Positions 29,198 to 40,476 of a stretch of 64,000 nucleotides of DNA are shown here, one piece after another. The stretch's first letter is position 1. Each line of letters begins with the position of its first letter. The notes below the pieces were generated by a model that was not told where the DNA came from, did no database searches, and was given only the letters and a program-made list of their open reading frames with translations. Both the position numbers and the translations under genes were made by a program. The stretch lies in assembly GCA_948146395.1 (NCBI GenBank), contig OX411559.1, positions 4,140,501-4,204,500 on the forward strand, in the 5' to 3' direction. Source of the stretch: Fragum whitleyi (lineage: Eukaryota; Mollusca; Bivalvia; Cardiida; Cardiidae).

Positions 29198-29249
29198 GCA
29201 AAACAGTTGTAACTGCCTATAAACATATAGGCAGTTACAACTGTTTTGC
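29198..29249. repeat. Near-perfect 52-nt hairpin
   Basis: GCAAAACAGTTGTAACTGCC pairs with GGCAGTTACAACTGTTTTGC; loop TATAAACATATA is itself partly paired. Related to the hairpin at 7862-7912. Confidence 0.92.
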
Positions 29250-30028
29250 ACTGAGCATTTGATATATGAAATGATGTTAAAAGCGTGTAAAACCCCATTC
29301 AAACAAACAATTGATATATGAAATGTTTTGAAACTGTTAATCTTGTGTAAATTGAAATGCTTTACCAGTATCAATTCTTTTAACTTGCTTTTCAAAGGGT
29401 CTGTGCTAGAACTATGTAAATGCTTTTAAATGTATGTGACCCATCATGCAAAAAGGGACCATTTGGGAATGTTGAAAATTGAATATTTGAAAAAGAGATT
29501 GGGTCCAGCATTGGTCAACAAGAGGTCGCATTTCAAAAATTCTTTCACTAGAAGGTAGATTGAACTTTCTAGATTCAGAAATTAAGCCTAGGATCAACAC
29601 TTTACGCACTACCAAGATGGTCCCTTTTAGCATGATGGGTCACATACACATATTTGCACTTGACATAATTTGGTGCATACCCTTTTATTTCTCTTATCAA
29701 TTTTCTCTGCTTGCAAAGTGGAATGCCATCTATAGGCAAGAGATTGGTTGAGATTACAGATTCTCTCGGATGATACTGCAGTAGTTTTGGTTGCCCAAAA
29801 TAATCTTATTATTTTTCCTGATGTATTAATGATATAAGACATAGGGGAAAATGCCCTTACTTTAGTTATCCTTTACAACAAAAATAATTCATGTTTGTAA
29901 AGATAAGCTTAAATTGTGATAGTAAAAATTGTTCATCATTGTGTATGTGTACTTCTAGATCTTAATTACAAGTTTTATGAATTATGAGATTGTATTCATA
30001 TTTCAAGATGTACTTAAACAGTTAAGTT

Positions 30029-30346
30029 TTTATGCCCCCGATAGGGAGGCATCATAAATTTGACTTGTCCGTCCGTCCGTCTGTCCGTCCGTCTGTCCGT
30101 CCGTCTGTCCGTCCGTCCGTCCGTCATTCCGTCCAAAAACTTTAACATTGGCCATAACTTCCTTATTACTTAACATATTCGCATCATACTTTACCACAAC
30201 ATTCCTTGGTACATTACCTTTCTGTAGGCACATACTTTGGTGACCTTGACCCCTGGATGACCTTGACCTTCAACATAGATTGGCCATAATTTAAAATCAA
30301 AGCGGTGTCGGGGGCATTGTCATCTTACAGTGACAGCTCTTGTTTA
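30029..30346 (-). mobile_element. Hairpin-ended microsatellite element, GGGGGCAT subfamily (reverse)
   Basis: Minus-strand start AACAAGAGCTGTCACTGTAA (hairpin TGTCA/TGACA), CAATGCCCCCGACACC, GACCTTGACC words, a GACGGACAGACG microsatellite of about 60 bp, and the end CGGGGGCATAAAAAC with partner ATGCCTCCC. Confidence 0.8.
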
Positions 30347-30361
30347 TCTTTTAACTATACA

Positions 30362-30425
30362 AATATCCATGTGATAACATCCCATATGATATTTTTTATG
30401 ATATCACATGGATATTTTTTAGAAC
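30362..30425. repeat. Hairpin with 16-bp arms
   Basis: AAATATCCATGTGATA and ATATCACATGGATATTTT are inverted around an AT-rich loop. Confidence 0.8.
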
Positions 30426-30524
30426 AATGACATAATGCGGTTATTTATAGAAACTTGCATTTCTGTTAGAAACTTCGAGCTAAACAAGAAAAATAGAGGT
30501 TTTAAGAATTGAAAAATATCTAAA

Positions 30525-30590
30525 TTGGTTGTGGAGATTGATAATTGTCTCGGCAGAGCCTCAACAATTATCAATTCCCCAAACCTAGCT
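30525..30590. repeat. Hairpin
   Basis: GGAGATTGATAATTGT pairs with ACAATTATCAATTCCCC around CTCGGCAGAGCCTCA, which itself can form a small stem. Confidence 0.7.
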
Positions 30591-30613
30591 CAATTTTTTT
30601 TTTTTCATCAAGC

Positions 30614-30780
30614 ACTAAGGTCGTAGACCTGTAATAGTTCTGTAATATTTGAGACGGATTGAACTTCAACAGTGTTAACCGAGGTTTCCTAATGATTTTC
30701 ATTAGGAAACCTTGGTCAACATTGTGGAAGATCATTAGTCCCGAAATGTTGCGGAACTATTACTGGTCCAGTACCTTAAA
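30614..30780. mobile_element. Foldback MITE, TTTAAGGTAGTGGACCC family, copy 2
   Basis: Arms GTAATAGTTCTGTAATATTT and GCGGAACTATTACTGGTCCA, centre GGTTTCCTAATG/CATTAGGAAACC, right end GTACCTTAAA. Confidence 0.85.
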
Positions 30781-31768
30781 TATTATTTTTGCTAAGGTTT
30801 TTGTTCAGCATGACAAAAGTTCAGCAGTGGTCAATAAGACAATGAATACAAAATGTAATAGTAAGAGGGATTATAGATCTATTTCAAGATAGAGAAAATA
30901 TGCAAAAATATTAGCCGGTGACAGCCTGTGTAATCCATACAGTCTGACCTGGGTTGATGCTTTGGTAATGTATTTAGAAATGGTTTTCACAAGACGATTC
31001 AAATGAGAAACAACATTCCCTGCATTTAAAATGACGAAACATTTGTGCACATTTGAAAAACTGTTCTCTGATTTGCACATAAATCAGCTAACATTTCTTA
31101 AATGTTTAACAACAAACATTAAGCTTGAAGACAGAGCTGGTTTCATTCTGAGGATGAGTATGTACTTCCTGGGATAAGTATGTACTAGAATGCATAATGA
31201 AAAGTTGAACAATATTATATCACAATTCAAGCTTATTTATTTTTGAAGTTTTGAATGGGTGGTCATTTAATTGTATAATTTTGAATGTCAGTTTCAATAT
31301 TACAGTTAGTCACATTGTAAAATTGACACTCATCTCGATCAAACCATTCAAAATACTTGCTCAGCCCCCCAATCATTCATTTCGAAACACCCACTCCAAT
31401 CAAACAAAAATCCTCGGAAATAGTTTTAAAAAAGCTTTGAAATTGTTTTTCTATGATTTTATTGTCATGTTTGGATTTTTAAGCATATGATTGTAGACAA
31501 ACAAAAAGTAGGTAGATTTTATGAAAGGGAAATTAGATATGTTGCTAATTTCATACAATTTGGGCAAAAATTATCGATATTACATTTCCTCCTTGGAATT
31601 TCACCCAAAACACACTCACCAAACCTATTGAATTTCATTTGGAAATCATTCCAAGATCATTCTCCTTATCAATTTTACAATGTTGTTAACTGGAGATTTG
31701 GATTGAGGTCCTTATTATAAATAAATCATAATTCTTTTGCTGTTGTGTGAAATAAAGTGTATTGGTTG

Positions 31769-31927
31769 TTTAAGGTAGTGAACCGGTAAGAGTTCTGCAA
31801 CGTTTTGGAGGTAATGACCTTTATTGATCAAGGTTCCATTAGGAAACCTTGGTCAACATTCTGAAAGATCATATGTCCGAAATGTTGTGGAAATGTTGTG
31901 CAACTATTATGGGTCCACTACCTTAAA
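31769..31927. mobile_element. Foldback MITE, TTTAAGGTAGTGGACCC family, copy 3
   Basis: TTTAAGGTAGTGAACCGGTA and GGGTCCACTACCTTAAA at the ends; centre AAGGTTCCATTAGGAAACCTT. Confidence 0.88.
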
Positions 31928-31960
31928 AACCTAACAACTTCTAAGTTTGATAGTTTAGTA

Positions 31961-32054
31961 GACTAAGATTAGACTGCACATATGTGTAGGCTGATCATTG
32001 TCCATACCAACTGCCAAAACTGGAATATTCTGAGTTCGATATGATAAGGGTTAA
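31961..32054. mobile_element. Family B MITE, one-ended fragment
   Basis: GACTGCACATATGTGTAGGC, then GGAATATTCTGAGTTCGATA and TGATAAGGGTTAA: the right half of a diverged B copy. Confidence 0.7.
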
Positions 32055-32229
32055 ATTAGGATCCATCAAAGAAATGAACACCCATCCAAAACTTCTGTGG
32101 GATTGAAATACTAAAATGATATTTATATATTTTTTTGTTTGCATGCATCTATTTTCTATTCCTTTTAGGCCAACTTTGTAAACTTTAGTGTGATTGTAGT
32201 GAAAATATATCTGGGGCACGTTTCACTTT

Positions 32230-32410
32230 ACTGAGGGGTCCAGATAAGAGAGGGGAAGACCAGTCAAAAATCTGTATTTCCAAATGAAACCATATGTTGT
32301 TGGTACTCATTTGATTTGTCTCAGTGAGACGTTTCAAATGGGAACCAACAACATAGGGTTTGAGCTAGGAATAATTAGATATTGAAATTTTGAAAACCAA
32401 AGTAACCTCC
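32230..32410. mobile_element. Foldback repeat with hairpin centre
   Basis: ATATGTTGTTGGTACTCATT pairs with AATGGGAACCAACAACATAG around TTTGTCTCAGTGAGACG. Related pieces at 5815, 9180 and 17045. Confidence 0.65.
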
Positions 32411-32504
32411 TCTTTTTGTAACTCTGTATACTGAATTGTCAGTCAAAATCACAAATCGTAATTAGTATTTTCATTCATTGTTAGATGACAAAGGCACTCA
32501 TTCT

Positions 32505-32697
32505 TTACCACTATTTGTCTCTCACCATTGGGTTGATAATTGTAGACCTATGTGAGATAGCAGCTTGAGGCTAGGAAAGGATGTGGTGGTTGTACTGGAA
32601 AGAGAAATACCAGGAATCCATTGTTAGGTGCTCCAGCCCCCGTGATATATCTGAAAAAATGTTAAAAGCGGCGTAAAACCCAATTCAATCAATCAAT
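32505..32697 (+). mobile_element. tRNA-derived SINE, family 1 (5'-truncated sense copy)
   Basis: GGGTTGATAATTGTAGACCT, TAGCAGCTTGAGGCTAGGAA, ATACCAGGAATCCATTGTTA, then GGCGTAAAACCCAATTCAAT and a (CAAT)n tail. Confidence 0.85.
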
Positions 32698-32699
32698 TC

Positions 32700-32845
32700 A
32701 TTGTTAGATTCTGCCTTGCAATATCTCAGTGGAATCGCTTAAGAAGACAATTCCAATGAGATGCTTCACGGCAGATTTCATATTTAGTTCGTACTTGCTT
32801 ATGCAAAAAATGATCCCAAGAAGTTTAGTAAAACAGGCCCCTCAG
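32700..32845. mobile_element. Foldback repeat, ATTCTGCC family
   Basis: GATTCTGCCTTGCAATATCT and AGATGCTTCACGGCAGA are inverted; a related copy at about 53140-53290 shares TTCCAATGAGAT and GTAAAACAGGCC-like text. Confidence 0.65.
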
Positions 32846-32863
32846 CTCAAATTATGAGATGTA

Positions 32864-33028
32864 TTAAGGTAGTGGAACTGTATTAATTCCACAACATTTC
32901 AGAACTCTTGATCTTTCACGGTGTTGACAGAGGTTTCCTAATGGAATCATTAGAAAACTTAGGTTAACACTGTTAAAAATCATTATTTCTGAAACCTTAC
33001 AAAACTGTTAGGGGTCCACTTCCTTAAA
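32864..33028. mobile_element. Foldback MITE, TTTAAGGTAGTGGACCC family, copy 4
   Basis: TTAAGGTAGTGGAACTGTAT and TTAGGGGTCCACTTCCTTAA at the ends; centre GTTTCCTAATGGAATCATTA. Confidence 0.85.
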
Positions 33029-33239
33029 CAATAGTATTGCACAAGTCCCAAAAGATGGTATTTATTCAGGTTTCAAAGATTTGCCAAAAAGGAATAAGTT
33101 GCTTATATTTTTGTTTTTGAGCCATATTTGAGGAGATAATACTTGATTCATTAAAATGCTTTTCAAATGATATTTTGTTAGTTTTGAGCACTACTGACAA
33201 AAGGTCAGAAGAGAAGAGCCTTTGTGATTCCTGTTTTCA

Positions 33240-33520
33240 TGTCCAGCATTAATCCTTTTTTCTGTCTGAGTATCTGTCTATCTGTCAGTCTGTCCATTAA
33301 CTTTTGCTTGTGAAGCTTTAGAGTGCACAGTTTTTATCTGATTGTCTTCAAACTTGGTCAGAATAATTTGACCATCACAAGTATCATTCCTTTTGAAAAT
33401 GGGTCAGATCCATCAAGCTATCTGTCAGTCTGTCTGTTAACTTTTGCTTGTTAACGCTTTAGAGTGCAGAGTTTTTATCTGATTGACTTAAAACATTCTC
33501 AGAATGATTGGACCATCTCA
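33240..33520 (-). repeat. Diverged tandem-element fragment with TCTG microsatellite
   Basis: Two copies of TCTGTCAGTCTGTC...AACTTTTGCTTG...TTTAGAGTGCA about 160 bp apart. Resembles the 3' part of a hairpin-ended element; ends not found. Confidence 0.55.
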
Positions 33521-33686
33521 AGGTTCAGTACATTTTTCCACTTCATTTTTCTCACCTTATTTTAAAAACATTGTCCACTTAGCTCCAACGATTCTTTTAA
33601 TATCGTAGCCAATTTTTATTGCTGTGAATGGTGGTTTGAGATCTTCTTCGTCATCAAAATCTGGGGAGGCTGTTGTGAGTGCTGCT

Positions 33687-33909
33687 TTAACCCTTTGCTG
33701 TTTAATCCCTGCTTTTTGCATGCCTGTGATTTTATGATTGAGAAAACATTGTGAAAGAAGAAGAAATTGCTTCTGACAATTCTCCTTTTCCACACTATTT
33801 TCTACCCTACTGAATGGTTATTTTTCCAATTAAATGCACTTTAAAATTTCGTCTGCAAAACCTTTCAATTTGGACAGGTCCAAAATTTTGTAAAACAGGA
33901 AAGGGTTAA
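33687..33909 (-). mobile_element. TTAA-type MITE, family A, copy 6
   Basis: TTAACCCTTTGCTGTTTAAT to AAACAGGAAAGGGTTAA, i.e. the family A element in reverse. Slightly shortened at the central hairpin (223 bp). Confidence 0.9.
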
Positions 33910-34520
33910 CAAAATCATTGAACCATTCTGGTGTTAGGTAATGAAGCATACCGAGGTCGGTATTAGATTGTTGTATCATGTTCATAAGGAGGCATGCAGC
34001 ATCTCTCGTGCACTGTAATGTGTAATATTTCCTTTTCAATTTATTGCCTATGTTCTTCAACAACAACATGTTTCCTAGACTCACTATCAAGGAGTCATTA
34101 TGAGCCTTTAAAGATTTTCATCATTTTTCTTGGTAACAAATACTTCTTCTTTTGAGTTAAAACTTGCATATTTGTCGATTTTTCATACTTCACAAAGACT
34201 CAAGATTCTCATTTCTTTTCCAGACATTTGAGACTTTTCTGCAAGGCCAAGAACAATAGTTGGACATATCTTGGACATAGCAAAGTCCTGTCTAACTTTA
34301 TCCAAACAAAACACCCTGGGTATGGTCCATATTTATCAGCTTTAAGATTTGGCTTTGTAAGTCACATTCTGAGTATCAACTCTCCTTCCCTTTGCTTCAG
34401 AGATTTTTTTTGTTGCATCTGTGGTCCCCTTCATTCCTTAAACTGTCCCATTTTGTTTTAACCATTTTGTGTCTAACAACAAATATTTTTGACATAGACA
34501 ACACTTCAATTACCTCACAT
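33910..34520. other. Intergenic, no feature seen
   Basis: Short open frames only, with no family resemblance that I can support. Confidence 0.5.
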
Positions 34521-34522
34521 TT

Positions 34523-37500
34523 AAAGCTCATCTGAACACAACATGCTCAAGGGGAGCTTATAGGATCACCCTGACTCTGTTGTGTGTCGTCAACTTCCTA
34601 AAACTTTTCCTCCTGAACGGCTGGGATGATTTCAATGAAATTTTGCCGGTATGTTCCCTAGGTAACCCTCTTCCAAAATTGTTCAGAAATTCTGATTGAC
34701 CCATAAATATGGGTGTGGCAGAGTGGGGCTAATTTTGAGCCCGAAATCTTTGAAAGACATCTCCTGAACCATTAGGCCGATTTCAATTACACTTTACAAG
34801 CATGTTCCTTGGGTGACCCTTTTCAAAAAATTTCACAAATATTTGATTGGCCTATGAATATGGGTGTGGCAGGATGGGGCTTATTTGAGCCTGAACTCAT
34901 TGAACTACATCTCCTGAACCACTTGGCTGATTGATGAAACTTTACCAGAATGTTCCTTGGCGACCCTCTTTACAAAATTTTTGAAAATGTCAATTGGTCA
35001 ATGAATATGGGCGTGGTAGGGGGGGGGGGCTTAGTTTGAGCCTGAAATCTTTGAAAGACATCTCCTCCTGAACCATTTGGCTGATTTTGATTAAACTTTA
35101 CCAGCAGATTCCTTGGGTGTCCCTTTTTAAAAAAAATTGTGAATAATTGATTGGCCTATAAGTATGGGTGTGGAAGGGTGGGGCTTATTTGAGCCTAAAT
35201 TCTTTGAACAACATCTCCTAAACCACAAGGCCAATTTCAATGAAACTTTACGAGAATGTTCCTTGGGTGACCCATATCAAAAAATGTTTGGAAAATTATG
35301 ATTGGCCCATAAATTTGGGCGGGGGGGGGGGGGGGGGGGGGGGCTTATTTCGAGCCTGAAATTTTTTGAACGACATCTCATATACCACTGGGCCGAATTC
35401 AATGAAACTTTACCAGAATGTTCGTTAGGTGACACTCTTGAACAATTTTGAATGGCCCATAAATATAATCATGGCAGGGCGGGGGTTTATTTCTAGCCCG
35501 AAATCAAGGAATGACATCTCCTTTACCTCTTGGCAGATTTCAATGAAACTTTTGATGACCCTCTTCAACAAGCGTGCCATAGTCACAAAATACGCCGCCA
35601 CTTTGCTGCTGTTTCATGAAAATAATTTTAGACACTACTTATTTTGACAGAACCAAATTCAAAATGACCAGGTTTCATCTAAATCAAGACAAAAAAGTTA
35701 GGAGGAGTTTCCTTCACAAGGCTGCAATTTCAATAAGCCCCGGACACTAAATTTTAAGGGGGCATCATTCAGGGAAATAAATGAGCCATAAAATCCTTGA
35801 TCCATGTACATCTACAAATTATGGTGATGACATTGACAAAGTTTCATTTAAATAAAGACAAAAAGTAAGGAGGAGTTGCTTTCAAAAGGCTGCAATTTAA
35901 ATAAGCCCCCAATACTAAGTTTTAAGGGGGCATAATTTAGGGTAAAATTAATGGACTATCCTTACTTCATGCTCATCTACCAATTTCTGTTATAACATCC
36001 ACGAAGTTTCATTTGTATCCAGCCAGAAACTTTGGAAGAGTTGCATTCACAAGGCTGCAATTTCAATAAGCCCCAGAGACTAAATTTTAAGGGGGCATAA
36101 CTGAGCCAATAAGCCCCAGAGACTAAGTTTTTAAGGGGCATAACTCAGGCAAAAATCAACGAACCATAAAATCCTACCTTCATGCACATCTACCAATTGA
36201 GGTGATAACATTGACCAAGTTTCAACAAGATCCAGCCAGAAACTTAGGAGGAGTTGCGCTGACAAGAAAAGTGGACGGACGGACAGACAGACGGAGAAGA
36301 TGATCCCAATATAGTTCACCTTCGGTGACGTATAAAAATTAACTCATAATTTTGATTGGCCCATTACTATAAGCATGGCAGAGCGGGGCTTAATTTGAGT
36401 CTCCTCAGTAATAAATGGGTTGGCAGGGTCTATTATCACTCAATTCTTGGAATAACATCTCTTCAAAAATTAAGCAAATTGTGAATGAAAACTTTGCCAG
36501 AGAGTTACTTGGATGAGATCCACTGGACCAATAAAATTCAGGTGAGTGGTTTAGATTCTGCCCCTCTTATTTTTGAATGTCGATAACACTTTTTAGCTCA
36601 TTTGAGCACAACATGCTCAAGGGGGAGCTTCTAGGATCACCCCTGAGTCTGTCATGTGTCATCAATTGTCAACATTCTTACAAACTTCTCCTGAACCACT
36701 GGCCTATTTCAATGAAACTTTACCCGAATAAGGTGCCTTGACCCTTTTCAAAAGTTTTTCGCAAACATCTCCTCCTGAACACACTTGGCCAATTTCAATG
36801 AAACTTAACCAATATGTTTCTTGAGTGACCATTTTCAAACATTGTTCACAAAAATTTGATTGGCCAATAAATATCATTGTGGCGGGTGGGGCTTATTTTG
36901 AGCCTGAAAGTTTTTTAACAACATCTCCTCCGTAACCACTGGGCTGATTTCAATGAAACTTTACCAGAAGTTTCCTTTGGTGACCCCTTCTCAAAAATTA
37001 TTTGCAGAATTATGATTGGCCCATTACTATATTACTATAGGTATGGCAGTGTGGGGTCTTTTTTGAGTCTCCTGAGAAATGAAAAGGTGAACAGGGTCTA
37101 TTATCACTTTAAATCCTTGGAATAACATCTCCTCTTCAAAGATTCAGCAAATATGAATGAAACTTAGCCAGACAGTTACTTGGATAAGATCCACTGGACC
37201 AATAAAATTCAGGTGAGTGGTGTTGGGCCATTCTAGCCCCCTTGTTTGGAATGCTTTCTTAGATGTTTTGCAATGTCTGTAACCTTTTTTAGCTCACCTG
37301 ATCACAACATGCTCAAGGGGAGCTTTAAGGATCACTCTGAGTCCCTTGTGTGTTGTCTGTTGTCAACAATCTTTAAAACTTCTTCTGAACCACTGGCCGA
37401 TTTCAATGAAACTTTACCCGAATGTGCTTTGGGTGACCCTTTACAAAATTGTTTGGGAAATTTTAATTTGCTAAAAAATATGGGCATGGCAGGGCGGTTT

Positions 37501-37735
37501 ATTTTAAGCCCGGAATCTTTGAAATACATATCCTCCTGAATTGCTGAGCCGCTTTAAATGAAACTTAACCAGAATATTCCTTTGATGACCCTCTTCAACT
37601 ATTGTTTGTTAAATTTTTATTGGTCCATAGATATGAGTGTGGCAGGGCGGAGCTTAAATTGAGTCTCCTCAGTAATGAATGGGTGAACAGGGTCTATTAA
37701 CACTCTCAATTCTGGGAATAATACCTCTTCACAAG
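34523..37735 (-). repeat. Cluster of diverged 150-158-bp tandem units with three AGCTC...GAGCT hairpins
   Basis: The hairpin AGCTCATCTGAACACAACAT..GCTCAAGGGGAGCT occurs at about 34526, 36597 and 37290, each followed by units with CATCTCCTGAACC, GATTTCAATGAAACTTTACC, GTTCCTTGGGTGACCC and TATGGGCGTGGCAGGGC. This suggests at least three partly collapsed elements side by side in reverse orientation. A G-run of about 22 at 35321-35343 is likely mis-sized. Confidence 0.75.
35566..36340 (+). mobile_element. Hairpin-ended tandem-repeat element inserted in the cluster
   Basis: Start CAACAAGCGTGCCATAGTCA then AAATACGCC; three to four units with GGCTGCAATTTCAATAAGCC and TTTTAAGGGGGCATAA; GGACGGACGGACAGACAGAC; 3' hairpin GTTCACCTTCGGTGAC then GTATAAAAATT. 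Opposite orientation to the surrounding cluster. Confidence 0.75.
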
Positions 37736-38190
37736 GCTTTACTTACAAGCGACAAGTCTTGGAGTTTCAGCAACATCCTTCCGTGAGACAACAGTACTTG
37801 ACATATTATTGGAGGTCCGATGGGTTTCTGTGTTATCTTTTGTTCTTAAATCAGATGATTGTGGTTGAAAAGGCTCTCTGAGGTCTGATGGGCTTCTGTG
37901 TTACCTTCTGTTCTTAAATCTATCTGACAATTGTGGTTCACAAGGCTCTTCTAACAAGCAACAAGTCTTTAAAGTTTCAGCAACATACTTCTTTAAGACA
38001 ATGGTACTTGACATATTATCGAAGGTCTGATGAGTTTCTGTATTACCTTCTGTTCTTTAATTCCATGATTGTGTTTCACAAGGCTCTTCTTACAAGCAAC
38101 ATGTCTTTGGAGTTTCAGCAACACCCTTCCGTGAGACAACAGTACTTGACATATTATTGGAGGTCCGATGGGTTTCTTTATTATTTATGA
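37736..38190 (+). repeat. Three diverged tandem units of about 140 bp
   Basis: GTTTCAGCAACATCCTTCCG recurs in similar form at about 37760, 37976 and 38116, and TTGACATATTATTGGAGGTC at 37798 and 38146. The first interval carries an extra 70-bp partial unit. Confidence 0.85.
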
Positions 38191-38674
38191 CATCATTGTG
38201 TGGTAACATGACTACTATTGTTTTATTAGTTTATATACCTCCACTGATTAAAAAGTATTCTCTGCAACTTATTTTCAATATCATATTAAACATACAAATT
38301 TTATCACAGATTGCTTTTGCGAACACTTTCATCTCAACTAATCAGCTGATCAAGCTGAAACTTGATAGGGATGTTTCTTGGATGAAGCTCTACAAAAGTT
38401 GGCATGATTTTTAAAGAGGAGGGTATACTGGTTGAGCCCTGTACGTTGATATTTCCATTCTACTGTATGTAGCCAAAACTTTGTTCATGTTTTTTTCTCA
38501 ACAACTGTTAATCACAGCATTGTAACTTATTTAAATTTGGCAGGTCGCCTTGGGATAGTACATATACCTTTCCGTTGTTTTATTAATTCAAGAAGAAATT
38601 ACTTTACCCTATATCAGGGCCCAAGGTCATAAGACTTTTCTCATTCTCAACTTAAAATTTTCTCAAATAACTAA

Positions 38675-39100
38675 ACAAAGGGGGACAAAGAGGCCCTTAA
38701 AGCCTCACCTGGGTGAACTGTCTAAGCTTGTTCAAGACAGGCTTTGAAACGATGATGAGAATAATTACAAAGTAAAAATATGCTGTTGATGCTGCACAAC
38801 TTAAAAATCCATTTGGCCAATTTTTTGGATGATTGGGCTAAAAATGTCGCCTTTAGAGGGCATCCAAAGACTTGAACCCGTGACCTAGTTTTAGACCCCA
38901 GTTGACACATTTTCAAAATCTTCAGATTTCATCAAAACATACATTCTGACCAATTTTCAGATTAATCTGGCAAAAAATGTGGCTTATAGAGTTTAAACAA
39001 GGTTTGTAAGAGATTTGACTCAAAACCTAGATTTTGTTCCCAGTTTACCCAATTTCCAACTTATCCAAAATACCATCTTTTTACAAGCATATCAATCTGT
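38675..39100 (+). mobile_element. 5' part of a GGTGAGCT-type hairpin-ended element (fragment)
   Basis: AAAGAGGCCCTTAAAGCCTC and ACCTGGGTGAACTGTC match the start of the complete element at 51116. GACTTGAACCCGTGACCTAG and TTTTCAGATTAATCTGGC match its internal units. Confidence 0.65.
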
Positions 39101-39119
39101 CAAAACATTTTTTTTCAAT

Positions 39120-39660
39120 TAAGTTTAGAGTCAAAGTGTGGAAATGCAGTAGGTATTTTCCATCCCTATGATTACAAGCATATATGGCTAATAAATACAA
39201 TTCTCTTCTACAAGTAATTGACTGTCCATTGGTTTTAATGCAAAAGGGTATTTTCCAAACCTGTTTTTTTCACCATGTCAAACTAGTCAATACACTTCAT
39301 TTAAACAAGTTTTTGATTGTCACTAGAAGGTGTAATGCAATAAGGTATTTTCCAACCATTTTAATGTGAATTATTCTGTCTAGTCAATTTAGGTTTTTCT
39401 CTTTAAGTTTGTAAATGTCTATTGGTCAACATGCTATAAAGTATTTTCATGTCCTGTTAATCAACACAATTCTTTTCAACAAGTTCATAGCTGTCTACTA
39501 TAGGTATAAATTGAATAAGGTATTTTCCAACCATTTTTTAAAGCATGTACAGGTACTGAGAACAACACTTTTCAACAAGCTTTTGACAGTCCATAGGTGT
39601 AAAGGCAATAAAGTATTTTCTAACCTTGTTTAATGTCAAAATCTGTCCAGGCCTTTTTGA
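39120..39660 (+). repeat. Degenerate tandem repeat, about 95-bp unit
   Basis: GGTATTTTCCAACC-like words recur at about 39150, 39247, 39343, 39436, 39520 and 39611, usually followed by a short spacer and AACAAG. Confidence 0.65.
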
Positions 39661-40476
39661 AGCTATTTTTTTAGGCCAAAATTTGGCTCCATCCCTTCAA
39701 TAGAACATATAAACACCAGAGATTTTTTTGATGCATATTTAGAATGGGTTTGAAAGAAACAAACTAGAATATCATCGTATTGTATTTTTTTTTAAATTTT
39801 CTTTATAAGTAGTTAAGTTTTTATCGTCGTGTAGAAAAGAGGCAGTTTGGGCTATCATTAGACTACTCATTTTGCAGTCTGACCTTAGTTTATATGGTCT
39901 GTACAAGAATTGTGCACAGCAGGAATATGCCATCAACAGCAACAGAAGGTAACCTTGTTTGCATTAAAATGCAAGGAGCAGCAAGAGTTCCACAAGGTAG
40001 TGGCAATAATCAGCTGTTACGGTTGATTGAGTTGGTCAGCTTTTTAAATTTGCTTCAATCTATCCAAAAACATCTGTGAAATTGATCTATTTAAATCTCA
40101 TGTTAAAGAAACTGAAACAAAAAATGAATCAAAGTTTATGATAGTTTTAAATTCTTTTCACAAGTTTAGTAGAGCTTCACTCAAGGAACATCCCTGCAAA
40201 GAGTCAGCTTGACTGGCCAAATGGTTTATGGAGAGATCTACCGGTAAGATTTTTGGCCTTTCTGTATAGAAAGGTACTGTCACAAGCAATCCTCACGTTA
40301 AATAGGGAGGCTCTATCCTTTACTGACCAATAGTTATGAGCAATGTTAAAGTTGACAAACAGACAGGTCATGCTCAGCCATCTGATGTAAGTTTCGAAAA
40401 CAATGTATAATGACCTTCATTCATGTGTTAGGAACTGATTAATCAACTATGCAATTTCTTAGTTGATTACCACACT

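Noticed and set aside
35321..35343. Long G-run as a G-quadruplex feature
   Set aside because: Homopolymer length is unreliable, and similar runs at 18473, 35020 and 44525 sit at element hairpins; no independent support.
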